Source: Macrococcoides bohemicum (GTDB lineage Bacteria > Bacillota > Bacilli > Staphylococcales > Staphylococcaceae). Taken from it: a stretch of 64,000 bases of DNA. Of the stretch, positions 15,882 through 23,844 are shown in pieces. The notes under the pieces are model-generated. The model searched no databases. It was given only the letters and a program-made list of their open reading frames with translations, and was not told the DNA's origin. A program made the position numbers and the translations under genes. The first letter of the stretch is position 1, and each line of letters opens with the position of its first letter. The stretch lies in the NCBI RefSeq assembly GCF_042658685.1, contig NZ_JBHSQY010000005.1; one strand, given 5' to 3'.

Positions 15882-17414
15882 CTACATTTGAATATATAGC
15901 CATTCATTCTTCGAAAAGTCCGCAATGCCATATCCCTCTCCAATTTTTACGATCCATTCATCTGATTGAATGCCAAATTTCTTTTTTAAGCCTGCTGCAT
16001 TTTCAATCGGAAAACTAATACCGTTCATATAATTGGTATCGTTAAAGTGCAGATTAATTTTATTCTTTGTTAATTTAACTTTATATCGATCTTTTGTTTC
16101 CGGATATAACTCTTTATTGATTGTTGCATGGCTTTTGCCTAAATAACTATTAAAGAATTCTCTAAAGTTAACATAGTTACCATACATATAATCTTCTAGC
16201 TCACTATACGTATGCTCATCATACAGTGCAGCTGGATTGATAAAAGTAATATCTTTTTTATTAACATCCATTGTGCTGCCCGCAAAATCTACTCTGTAAA
16301 CTTTTTCATTTAAGCCAGAAATCGTTAGTATTGTATTACCTGGTAACTTAACATCTTTTGATGTATTTGTAAGCTTCGTTTCTTTATTTGTTACGCCGAA
16401 TGCATATTTATCGATATATTCTTTCTTCGGCTTTTCGACAATACTACTTTCCTCAGTAGCAGTAATTTTACTTGGTACACCGATATTATTCAATAATAAT
16501 ACGAACATTAGCGCAATACCAAACAGTATTAGCGCACTCATAGTAAGCAGCTTTTGTAGACTTTCATCTACAATAACGCTACCATAACGTTTTATGCGAC
16601 TTAATTTATCACCTTCATCATGATCAAGTGATCTGGCCATCTTATAATTCAAGTCAAATAGTTCTCTTTCACTCTCATTACGGCAACTATTATATTCTTT
16701 AACATATATATTATATAGTGGAATAATTTCAGCTGGCGTACCAGACTTTCTCACCTGTCCATGACTCATCCAGGTAATATAATTTGCTTTAGAATGAATA
16801 AAGTCAACATCTGACTCAATTAATACGATTGATTTGCCTTCCTTAACAAGTAAATCAATCACCATGCCAAATTTTTCTTTAAATACATCATCAAGATGTT
16901 GATATAAATCATCAAATATTATAACGTCCGGCTTTAAAAAATAAGCCAATGCTATCATTAACTTAGAGCGGTCAGATGTCGTTAAATCATTTGTTGATTC
17001 TTTCTCCTGATCTTTTAAACCACTAAATTCGAGGACATGTTTACGTTTTTCATTAAATAAATTTAACGGAAGATTATAAGATAAGAAGATAGATTCAATC
17101 AATTGCTTAACTGATGATTCTCCATCAAGAATATGGTTATGACTCGCTAAAAAAGTCGGATGATCGTTTTTTACACGTCCTTCATTTGGTTCAACAACTT
17201 TCGATATTAATTTACCAATGACGGATTTCCCAGAGTTCGGTAGCCCGATTAAACCTAAAATCTCTCCTTTATAGAGATGTATCGTAACATCTTTAACTTC
17301 CACATGATGGTTTTTAGATTCAGGCATAATAATATCTCTAAACTTCGAGAATCCACTGACATGACGGAAGTATTTTGTAACATTTACCAGTCTCACTAAA
17401 ATATTATTTGACAT
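15882..17414 (-). CDS. TagH-like ABC ATPase with membrane anchor and extracytoplasmic domain; motifs degenerate
   Basis: A 510-residue protein with three parts: an ABC ATPase domain (1-240), one membrane helix (about 289-311) and a 200-residue extracytoplasmic domain, the layout of TagH. Walker A GLPNSGKS (57-64) is intact. The signature is replaced by TTSDR (145-149), the Walker B glutamate is aspartate (FDD, 167-169), and no H-loop histidine is visible in LIESDVDFIHS. These changes predict slow or absent ATP hydrolysis. It is 11 bp downstream of yfhH and 9 bp upstream of the permease. AAGGAGAA precedes the ATG. Confidence 0.75.
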   Translation of the reverse strand: MSNNILVRLVNVTKYFRHVSGFSKFRDIIMPESKNHHVEVKDVTIHLYKGEILGLIGLPNSGKSVIGKLISKVVEPNEGRVKNDHPTFLASHNHILDGESSVKQLIESIFLSYNLPLNLFNEKRKHVLEFSGLKDQEKESTNDLTTSDRSKLMIALAYFLKPDVIIFDDLYQHLDDVFKEKFGMVIDLLVKEGKSIVLIESDVDFIHSKANYITWMSHGQVRKSGTPAEIIPLYNIYVKEYNSCRNESERELFDLNYKMARSLDHDEGDKLSRIKRYGSVIVDESLQKLLTMSALILFGIALMFVLLLNNIGVPSKITATEESSIVEKPKKEYIDKYAFGVTNKETKLTNTSKDVKLPGNTILTISGLNEKVYRVDFAGSTMDVNKKDITFINPAALYDEHTYSELEDYMYGNYVNFREFFNSYLGKSHATINKELYPETKDRYKVKLTKNKINLHFNDTNYMNGISFPIENAAGLKKKFGIQSDEWIVKIGEGYGIADFSKNEWLYIQM

Positions 17415-17425
17415 TTTTATTCTCC

Positions 17426-17746
17426 TTAAGCATCAAGCTGTAACAGAGCCAAAGGTATCCCTTCTTCATCTAATTGGGAACCTAATCTGAATCCCCACGC
17501 AAATACGCCTTTAATGCGCTCAACTTTAAAGTATTCTTTCTGATTTCCGATCAATTGATACACTTTACCGATTTCAACCTTTTTTGTATCAACCATATAG
17601 CTCTCTGCAATTAAAGCTTTACGCATCCAGACTTCATATTCATTTACAATCCCCATCGTCTCAGCTTTTCTTGCTTTTTCACGATAAGTACCAACAATCT
17701 CACGTAATTCATGTTCATTCATTTCGATTAATTTTTTCTCATTCAC
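17426..17746 (-). CDS. YfhH-like protein (DUF1811)
   Basis: A 106-residue soluble protein of unknown function that resembles Bacillus YfhH: NEHELREIVGTYREKARKAE at the start and VFAWGFRLGSQLDEEGIPLALL at the end. The predicted fold is an N-terminal helical pair and a C-terminal beta barrel. The GTG start overlaps the recX stop by four bases, so translational coupling is likely; a clear ribosome site is lacking, in line with coupling. Confidence 0.8.
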   Translation of the reverse strand: MNEKKLIEMNEHELREIVGTYREKARKAETMGIVNEYEVWMRKALIAESYMVDTKKVEIGKVYQLIGNQKEYFKVERIKGVFAWGFRLGSQLDEEGIPLALLQLDA

Positions 17747-18540
17747 TCGAGTCCACTATCCTTTAAACGTTCTATTATTATATCGTATTCAAAACCTTTT
17801 CTCATCATGCTTTGAATGACTTTTTGCTTTAGTTCAAAACCTTCATGTTTACGCGCTAAACGATTGACTTCTTTTTCAAGATTTTTGTGAAGGGCATCTT
17901 CGTTTGATTCCATTTTAACATTTTTTAAAGCATCATTTGCAATATCCAAATTATAACCTTTTTGAATCAGAGTTTGCATTATTTTTTGTTGAATCATACG
18001 TGCGGATTGCTTTTTTTCGTACTTTCTTGTTATTTTAGCAGCAATTTTATCTATTCTTTCATCAGTAACTTCAGTTTCGAATTGATATGAATATTTATCG
18101 ATTAAATTTTGCTCTACACCAAGTTCCTTTAATTTCTGAGCGAAGATAACAGGGCCTTTATCAGTCGTATTTAGCATTGTATTCATAAAGCTGACACAAT
18201 AATCCTCATGATTAATATAACCATTCACTTTACAATAATCGATTGCTTTGTCTATCGCCTGTGGATTAACTTCTATCTTTATCAAATAATCCCGTACTTC
18301 TTTTTCAGTTCGCTTCTTATAGGATAAATACTGAATTGCTTTATTGACAGCTACACGATATCCATCATATTCACCAATTTTAATCAGCATTTCATCTGTA
18401 AGCACTAAATCTTTCTTCAAATTAAAATGAACGTAAGTAGCAGCATCTATACCTGCAAAAAATTCACCATTGATATATAAGTTAAAGCGTTCTTTATTAT
18501 TTTTCTGTACTTCTATTTTGGTGATTTTTTTCTCCATCAT
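17743..18540 (-). CDS. recX: RecA regulator RecX
   Basis: RecX binds RecA filaments and restrains recombination. The 265-residue protein has the Gram-positive length and tandem three-helix repeats, including RTEKEVRDYL, KGPVIFAQKLKELGV and KGYNLDIANDAL. TATGGAGGT precedes ATGATG. The gene heads a run recX, yfhH, TagH-like, TagG-like with gaps of 11 bp or less, and a strong hairpin lies in its leader at 18557-18582. Confidence 0.92.
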   Translation of the reverse strand: MMEKKITKIEVQKNNKERFNLYINGEFFAGIDAATYVHFNLKKDLVLTDEMLIKIGEYDGYRVAVNKAIQYLSYKKRTEKEVRDYLIKIEVNPQAIDKAIDYCKVNGYINHEDYCVSFMNTMLNTTDKGPVIFAQKLKELGVEQNLIDKYSYQFETEVTDERIDKIAAKITRKYEKKQSARMIQQKIMQTLIQKGYNLDIANDALKNVKMESNEDALHKNLEKEVNRLARKHEGFELKQKVIQSMMRKGFEYDIIIERLKDSGLE

Positions 18541-18556
18541 AAAACCTCCATAAAAA

Positions 18557-18582
18557 TAACGCTAAATAAATATTTAGCGTTA
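18557..18582 (-). terminator. Hairpin between sgtB and recX
   Basis: Twelve-bp arms TAACGCTAAATA (18557-18568) and TATTTAGCGTTA (18571-18582) are followed on the minus strand by ATTTTTA. It lies 12 bp after the sgtB stop and 17 bp before recX, so it may terminate sgtB transcripts or fold in the recX leader. Confidence 0.65.
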
Positions 18583-18594
18583 ACCTTATACATA

Positions 18595-19314
18595 TTATAA
18601 CCCACTTACAGCTTCATTATATTGCGTTTGATCAATAAATTTCTGATCCATCATCTTTTGTAGTGTTTCTTTTGTACGTGTCTTTAAAGCAGTGTCTGAT
18701 TGATAAGCTTCTGGATGGTAAACAGATGGTGCGTTAATACTGCTTGCCAGCAAGGCACTTTGGAGTACTGTTATCTGAGGGTAATATTGATTTTCTTTAT
18801 GTGTACTGACATTAAAATCTGCGTTCGCAGCACTTTCAATATTATAATGATTATTACCAAAATAAATGGAATTCAAATAATAACTCATAATCTGATCTTT
18901 AGAGAAGTTATTCTCTATACGCTTTGCGACGACAACTTCCTTAATCTTTCGTGAAATAGACTTTTCATTATCAAAGAAGTACGTCTTCGCAAGTTGCTGG
19001 GTGATTGAACTACCACCTTGTGACGCTTCTCCGTTTTTGATAGACACGATAATGGCACGTGCAGTACCAAACCAATCTACTCCGTCATGCGTATTAAATC
19101 GTTTGTCTTCAACAGCGATGAAAGCATTCTTAACATAAGGTTGCATATCTTTAGTCGCGACGTAAGTTTGCTGTTGCTCAATTGCTCGAAGTTCACTGAT
19201 ATCGACCTGAAAGCCTTTATATACATTAAAACCGACATATAATATCATTAAAAGTATTGGAATTAATAAAATAGAAAAACAACCACAACCGCATCCACGT
19301 TTCTTTCTTCTCAA
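18595..19314 (-). CDS. sgtB: Monofunctional peptidoglycan glycosyltransferase SgtB
   Basis: A membrane-anchored GT51 enzyme that polymerises lipid II glycan strands. A cytoplasmic Arg/Lys- and Cys-Gly-rich start (RRKKRGCGCGC) precedes one membrane helix (about 13-33). The motif AVEDKRF supplies the catalytic glutamate E69, followed by QGGSSITQQLAKTYF and a RKIKEVVVA...IMSYYLNSIYFG motif. The start is TTG at 19314 with AGAGGTG 7 bases upstream. At 239 aa it is a little shorter than the S. aureus enzyme, mostly at the N-terminus. Confidence 0.92.
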   Translation of the reverse strand: MRRKKRGCGCGCFSILLIPILLMILYVGFNVYKGFQVDISELRAIEQQQTYVATKDMQPYVKNAFIAVEDKRFNTHDGVDWFGTARAIIVSIKNGEASQGGSSITQQLAKTYFFDNEKSISRKIKEVVVAKRIENNFSKDQIMSYYLNSIYFGNNHYNIESAANADFNVSTHKENQYYPQITVLQSALLASSINAPSVYHPEAYQSDTALKTRTKETLQKMMDQKFIDQTQYNEAVSGL

Positions 19315-19432
19315 CTGTAAGCACCTCTTTTCTTAATTTCATCTTACCACCATGGTTAAATGTTTGGAATTAAAAGAAGCAGTAAGTGCATAAAATCAGT
19401 CTTGGGTTGTATGAGGAGGTGTTGGTTTTTAT

Positions 19433-19705
19433 GCTAGCGATATTTTAGGTTTATCGCTAACACCTCTATAATTTCGTTCCTTTTCCGTGACTTGCTAGCA
19501 ATATTTTAGGTTTATCGCTAGCATCTCTATAATTTTGTTCTTTTTCCGTAACTTGCTAGCGATATTTTAGGTTTATCGCTAGCATCCCTATAATTTCGTT
19601 CTTTTTTCGCTACTTGCTAGCGATATTTTAGGTTTATCGCTAGCATCTCTATAATTTCGTTCTTTTTCCGTAACTTGCTAGCGATATTTTAGGTTTATCG
19701 CTAGC
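19433..19705. repeat. Array of five 61-bp tandem repeats, each with a perfect hairpin
   Basis: Copies begin at 19433, 19494, 19555, 19616 and 19677, an exact 61-bp period. Each starts with a dyad, GCTAGCGATA and TATCGCTAGC, around a 9-base TTTTAGGTT loop, followed by about 32 bp containing CTCTATAATTTCGTTC. Copies differ by a few substitutions. The last copy ends after the hairpin, beside the terminator of the DJ-1 gene. The array fills most of the 434-bp gap between sgtB and that gene; I see no ORF in the gap. A diverged hairpin copy is at 24441. Confidence 0.93.
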
Positions 19706-19713
19706 ACAAAAAA

Positions 19714-19737
19714 ACCAGCCAACAAATGCCAGCTGGT
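19714..19737 (-). terminator. Terminator of the DJ-1/PfpI gene
   Basis: Six-bp arms ACCAGC (19714-19719) and GCTGGT (19732-19737) are followed on the minus strand by a T7 tract at 19707-19713. It lies 12 bp past the gene's stop. Confidence 0.75.
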
Positions 19738-19748
19738 AAAAATCTATT

Positions 19749-20264
19749 CTATTTTAATAATGCTAATGATTCACGGTTAAAGTCTTCTAAATCATCAGGT
19801 GTACGAGATGTTACGATATTGCTATCTACAACAACTGATTCGTCTACTACTGTTGCACCTGCATTTTCGAGGTCTTTACGCACTGATAAGAAACTTGTTA
19901 ATTTCTTACCTTTTAATAAATCTGTATCGATTAATAATTGCGGTCCATGACAGATAGCAAATACAGGTTTTTCAGCTTGAACGAAATGTTTCGTAAATTC
20001 ACCGAAACGACCTTGCTCATCTCCACGTAACATATCAGGTGAGAAGCCACCAGGGATAAGTAACGCATCGAAGTCTTCAGGTTTTACATCACTGATTGCT
20101 TTGTCGACTTGAACTTCTGTATCTTCAGATTTACCTTTTACAGTACCTGTTTCCTTACCGATTACAGTAATTTCATGTCCTTCATTCTTAAGGGCCTCAA
20201 CCGGGCTCGTATATTCTACGTCTTCAAATAAATTATCTAGTACTACTGCGATTTTCTTACTCAT
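19749..20264 (-). CDS. DJ-1/PfpI family protein (general stress protein 18-like)
   Basis: A 171-residue class I glutamine-amidotransferase-like protein of the PfpI/YraA group, proposed in relatives to be a stress-linked protease, chaperone or deglycase. The nucleophile elbow FAICHGPQLL holds the reactive cysteine and its neighbouring histidine; the acidic partner lies in the N-terminal LFEDVEY segment. ATG 20264 (MSKKIAVV) follows AGGAGGAG; an upstream ATG 22 codons earlier runs through the promoter and is not used. A SigB-type promoter precedes it, fitting a stress protein. Confidence 0.9.
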   Translation of the reverse strand: MSKKIAVVLDNLFEDVEYTSPVEALKNEGHEITVIGKETGTVKGKSEDTEVQVDKAISDVKPEDFDALLIPGGFSPDMLRGDEQGRFGEFTKHFVQAEKPVFAICHGPQLLIDTDLLKGKKLTSFLSVRKDLENAGATVVDESVVVDSNIVTSRTPDDLEDFNRESLALLK

Positions 20265-20299
20265 AAGATAAACTCCTCCTAAAATCGTTATAGTATTGT

Positions 20300-20324
20300 T
20301 TACCCCTCTTTGAAATGATAAAAC
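20300..20324 (-). promoter_or_regulatory. SigB-type promoter of the DJ-1 gene
   Basis: On the minus strand GTTTTA (20319-20324) and GGGTAA (20300-20305) are separated by 13 bp, matching the SigB consensus GTTTAA-N12-15-GGGTAT with one mismatch in each half. The transcript would start about 28 bp before the ribosome-bound ATG region. Confidence 0.6.
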
Positions 20325-20354
20325 ATCCATATTAAATTATTACGAATATATTTA

Positions 20355-21734
20355 TTATTTCCCTAGTTTTCTTTTACGTGTAAGTTTCACTACCGCTTCC
20401 ACTTGCGCTGTTTGTGGGAACATATCTACTGGCTGAATATACTCCACCTGAAATGCTTTCGTTAAATGCGCTAAGTCTTTAGCAAGTGTTGATGGATTAC
20501 AACTTGTATAGACGAATGTCTTCGGTTTGATTCCATTGATTAATTTAATGGTTTCTTCAGATAATCCTGTTCTTGGCGGATCCACTGTTATTACATCTGG
20601 ATAGAAGCCTTCTTCAATCCATTCATTTAATTTCTCTGATGCATCACCAATTTCAAACTTACAGTTATCTTTGTTGTTTGCAGTAGCGTTATAGATGGCA
20701 TTAACGATTCCATCTTCATTCGTATCCATTCCACGTACTTCTTTGGCGTTGTCCGCTAACCAGATACCAATCGTACCTGTTCCACAGAATGCATCAACAA
20801 CATTTTCTTTGCCTGTCAATCCTGCAGCACGTTCTACTTCTTTGTAAAGTACAACGGTTTGTTTCGGATTTAACTGGAAGAAGCTTTCTGCTGATAAGTC
20901 ATACACGTGATCTTGTAACGTTTCACGAATCGTCTCATCACCAGCAATAACGATAGTCTCATTGCCCATTACAATCGATGTCTTCTCTTTATTGATATTT
21001 AATGCAACACCTTTAACACCAGGTAAACGCATCACACGTTCTGCTAACAAGTCCTGCTTCTTTAAATCGCGCGTATTTGTTACGAAGACTACTTGCAAGT
21101 CCCCAGTCGCAAGTGCTACACGGGTAATAATATGTCGAACGCCAACATCACGCGAAGGATTTTTACAAACTTCTATATTCAGCTCACTCATAATCTTCTT
21201 GATTTCATTAGTCGTCTTCATCGTACGATCATCTTGTACGATACATTCATGTAAATCAATCAAAGTATTAGAATGCTCTTTATATAGTCCTGCACGAATT
21301 TTTCGTCCTGATTTCTCCACTGGGAATTGATTTTTATTTCGATAGCCAAATGGATTTGCCATGCCTAATGTATCTTTAATTGTATCAAGCTTAACGTGTG
21401 GTGCGTATTTAGTAATAGCATCTTCAACGATCTGTTTCTTATATTTCAATTGACCATTATATGAAAGATGCTGTAATTGACATCCACCACATAGATCAAA
21501 TACATTACACGGTGGTTTCACACGTTCTCTTGATTTTTCACGAATCTTAACCATCTTCGCTTCTAAATATTTATGATTAATATCTGTAACTTGTGCCACG
21601 ATTACTTCGCCAGGTAATGCCCCTTTAACAAATGTAATCTTCCTTTTAAAATAACCTATTCCCTCGCCGTTTATACCGAGTCTTTTAATTGTTAAAGGAA
21701 ACTGCTGACCGATCTTTACTTGTATATCTGCCAT
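20355..21734 (-). CDS. RNA uracil-C5 methyltransferase (RlmCD/TrmA family, Fe-S type)
   Basis: It uses S-adenosylmethionine to make 5-methyluridine in RNA, by homology 23S rRNA. An N-terminal TRAM domain (about 7-65) is followed by an iron-sulfur cysteine set, including C76, C82 and C85 in PPCNVFDLCGGCQLQHL. The methyltransferase domain has VVDAFCGTGTIGIWLA, DPPRTGL and the catalytic cysteine in TSCNPSTLA. A second paralogue at 42238-43602 lacks the Fe-S cysteines, so the two probably modify different sites. It ends upstream of the DJ-1 gene and follows a small SE1561-type gene by 11 bp. Confidence 0.9.
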   Translation of the reverse strand: MADIQVKIGQQFPLTIKRLGINGEGIGYFKRKITFVKGALPGEVIVAQVTDINHKYLEAKMVKIREKSRERVKPPCNVFDLCGGCQLQHLSYNGQLKYKKQIVEDAITKYAPHVKLDTIKDTLGMANPFGYRNKNQFPVEKSGRKIRAGLYKEHSNTLIDLHECIVQDDRTMKTTNEIKKIMSELNIEVCKNPSRDVGVRHIITRVALATGDLQVVFVTNTRDLKKQDLLAERVMRLPGVKGVALNINKEKTSIVMGNETIVIAGDETIRETLQDHVYDLSAESFFQLNPKQTVVLYKEVERAAGLTGKENVVDAFCGTGTIGIWLADNAKEVRGMDTNEDGIVNAIYNATANNKDNCKFEIGDASEKLNEWIEEGFYPDVITVDPPRTGLSEETIKLINGIKPKTFVYTSCNPSTLAKDLAHLTKAFQVEYIQPVDMFPQTAQVEAVVKLTRKRKLGK

Positions 21735-21745
21735 AACTTATCTCC

Positions 21746-21904
21746 TTATTGTTGAATAGATTTTACTTTCTGTTCTAACTGATCAAGTAACGCTAACCAT
21801 TCATCGATATCATGAATATCTGTCGTTTCAGGGTCTACTGAATCAATCGTCTCCATAAAATCATTTAATTTTACTTTAATTTCTTCTAAAGAATCTTTAG
21901 TCAT
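21746..21904 (-). CDS. SE1561-family small acidic protein
   Basis: A 52-residue protein of unknown function, helical and acidic, with the core DPETTDIHDIDEWLALLDQLE that I recognise from staphylococcal SE1561-type proteins. AAAGGAGC lies 6-7 bases before ATG 21904. A longer open frame upstream reaches 22129, but it has no start signals and overlaps the divergent yfkAB gene. It is 11 bp upstream of the RNA methyltransferase on the same strand, so the two are probably cotranscribed. Confidence 0.75.
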   Translation of the reverse strand: MTKDSLEEIKVKLNDFMETIDSVDPETTDIHDIDEWLALLDQLEQKVKSIQQ

Positions 21905-22038
21905 AATGTGCTCCTTTTTTATTCTATGAATGTATTCATTATGTAACAGATTCCTTAAACTTTCAATGTATTTATTATTGACAAACATTCTCACACGTTC
22001 ATAATAGAAAAAGACGATTACTGGAAAGAAGGCTAAAA

Positions 22039-23163
22039 ATGATACAATTGAAAGACAAAATTTCAATTCACAATGATCCTTGGGAAGCATATAACGACGT
22101 TGAAAAATATGGTGAAACGAAACTTTCAAACATTGAATTTACAACGACCACATTATGTAATATGCGTTGTGCACATTGTGCTGTCGGTTATACATTGCAA
22201 TTAAAAGATCCGGACACAATTGATATGAAGACTATTTTCAAACGTCTGGATGAAGTTGAACATCTCTCTACTTTAAGTGTTACAGGCGGAGAGCCGATGT
22301 TCTCAAAGAAATCAATTAAAGAAACGGTTATTCCAATTTTAAAATATGCCCAGAACCGTGGTATCTATACACAAATGAATTCAAATCTAACGATTAATTA
22401 TGATCGTTATGAACCGATTATTGACTTAGTCGATGTCATGCATATTTCTCATAACTGGGGTACAATCGATGAATTTGCAGAAGTTGGTTTCCACGTAATG
22501 GATAAGAAGCCCCCACTTGCTGCACGCTATAAGCTCTATGAACAGATGATTGAGAATTCACGTAAATTATCTGAAGCAGGCATGTTTGTCTCCGCTGAGA
22601 CGATGTTAAACAAAAACACATTACCATATCTCGAAAAGATACATAATGAAATCGTAAATGATATGAAATGTGCTCGTCATGAAGTACATCCGATGTACCC
22701 ATCAGACTTTGCGAGCGATTTAAATGTACTAACAACTGAAGAAACGAAAGCTGCAATCAGAAAGCTACTTTCATTTAGAGACCAGGAAACTTGGATGTTA
22801 TTCGGAACGTTACCTATTCTTCCTTGTTCATTGGATAAAGATGATTTATTATTCCTGGAAGAAGTAAATAACGCTAAAAATGTTACGGTTCGTAATGATC
22901 CGGATGGGCGTTCAAGATTAAATGTTAACGTATTTACCGGTGATGTAATTGTGACGGACTTTGGCGATGAGACGGGCACAATTGAAAATATTAATACGAC
23001 GTCACTTCAAGATATCTATGATAAGTGGAAAGTAAGTGCGCTCAATCAATCCCTAAATTGCCACTGTCCAAAAGTGAAATGTTTAGGACCGAATCTACTC
23101 GTTAAAAATATGTATTATCCGAATATTGATTTTAAAGCAAATGAAATTAGGATGAATCAATAA
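22039..23163 (+). CDS. yfkAB: Radical SAM / CxCxxxxC protein YfkAB
   Basis: A 374-residue radical S-adenosylmethionine protein. CNMRCAHC (C40, C44, C47) binds the 4Fe-4S cluster and SVTGGEPMF is the SAM-binding glycine motif. The C-terminal CHCPKVKC is the extra motif that names the family and probably holds an auxiliary cluster. In B. subtilis the annotated yfkA and yfkB together correspond to this single protein. Function is unknown. GAAAGAAGG precedes the ATG. A terminator follows at once, so it is a single-gene unit. Confidence 0.87.
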   Translation: MIQLKDKISIHNDPWEAYNDVEKYGETKLSNIEFTTTTLCNMRCAHCAVGYTLQLKDPDTIDMKTIFKRLDEVEHLSTLSVTGGEPMFSKKSIKETVIPILKYAQNRGIYTQMNSNLTINYDRYEPIIDLVDVMHISHNWGTIDEFAEVGFHVMDKKPPLAARYKLYEQMIENSRKLSEAGMFVSAETMLNKNTLPYLEKIHNEIVNDMKCARHEVHPMYPSDFASDLNVLTTEETKAAIRKLLSFRDQETWMLFGTLPILPCSLDKDDLLFLEEVNNAKNVTVRNDPDGRSRLNVNVFTGDVIVTDFGDETGTIENINTTSLQDIYDKWKVSALNQSLNCHCPKVKCLGPNLLVKNMYYPNIDFKANEIRMNQ

Positions 23164-23175
23164 TGATGTCTCATT

Positions 23176-23194
23176 AAGACCCATTGCGGGTCTT
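23176..23194 (+). terminator. Terminator of yfkAB
   Basis: Seven-bp arms AAGACCC (23176-23182) and GGGTCTT (23188-23194) are followed by a T tract. Confidence 0.85.
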
Positions 23195-23292
23195 TTTTTA
23201 TAAATAATTAGTTTTTTTGAAATATTCTTATTATTTGATGCTAATTTTCATGTATAATGATATATAAAGTATATTTTAGGGGTGTTATTCAT

Positions 23293-23811
23293 ATGACAAT
23301 CGGGGAAAAGATACGAGAAATTCGAAAGAAACAGAATAAAACTTTAAAATACATATCGGATGAAACCGGCGTTTCTATCGCTTTTCTTTCACAGTTAGAA
23401 ACAAACAAATGCAGCGCAACGATGGCATCACTCAGAAAGATTGCAGATGCATTAGAAATTCATCCAAGCTATTTCTTCCATACGACAACTGTTGAAAAGA
23501 TAGAAGTTGATGCTTCAGAACTTACGAAATCATTTACATATCAAAATTTATCAAACGGCGTACCTGGCGCATTTACACCAATTCGCGTTGTATTACAGCC
23601 TGGTGCGAGTCAGGATGATTCGAGTCAACATGCCGGTGTTGAATTTATTTACTGTATCAAAGGAACTTTGACGCTTACAGTTGGTACTAAACGGTTAGAA
23701 TTACAGCCTGGCGCATCTTATATGTTTGATGCACACGAACCTCATTACTGGGACAACTTTACTGATGAAGAAGTTGAATTTTTAGTAGTGAATGAGATAC
23801 ATAAACAATAA
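23293..23811 (+). CDS. XRE-family regulator with C-terminal cupin domain
   Basis: A 172-residue putative transcription factor. The N-terminal helix-turn-helix (residues 5-62) includes TLKYISDETGVSIAFLSQLE. The C-terminal cupin barrel (about 95-165) has HAGVEFIYCIKGTLTLTVG and ASYMFDAHEPHYWDN, the usual small-molecule or metal-sensing half. The ligand is unknown. ATG 23293 (MTIGEKI) follows AGGGGTG; upstream codons in the frame lack a site. A TATAAT lies at 23253-23258. It stands alone between terminators. Confidence 0.87.
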   Translation: MTIGEKIREIRKKQNKTLKYISDETGVSIAFLSQLETNKCSATMASLRKIADALEIHPSYFFHTTTVEKIEVDASELTKSFTYQNLSNGVPGAFTPIRVVLQPGASQDDSSQHAGVEFIYCIKGTLTLTVGTKRLELQPGASYMFDAHEPHYWDNFTDEEVEFLVVNEIHKQ

Positions 23812-23841
23812 AACGAATCCGGAAATCAATCCGGATTCGTT
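23812..23841. terminator. Bidirectional terminator
   Basis: Twelve-bp arms AACGAATCCGGA (23812-23823) and TCCGGATTCGTT (23830-23841) with flanking A/T runs separate the convergent XRE-cupin and thioesterase genes. Confidence 0.9.
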
Positions 23842-23844
23842 TTT

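Noticed and set aside
19433..19705. CRISPR array
   Set aside because: The units are directly tandem with near-identical linkers; there are no variable spacers and no cas genes.
20267..20330. Longer start for the DJ-1/PfpI gene
   Set aside because: The extension would cover the SigB promoter and the AGGAGGAG site; homologues begin at MSKK.
21905..22129. N-terminal extension of the SE1561-type gene
   Set aside because: It overlaps the divergent yfkAB gene and has no start signal, while ATG 21904 has a strong ribosome site.
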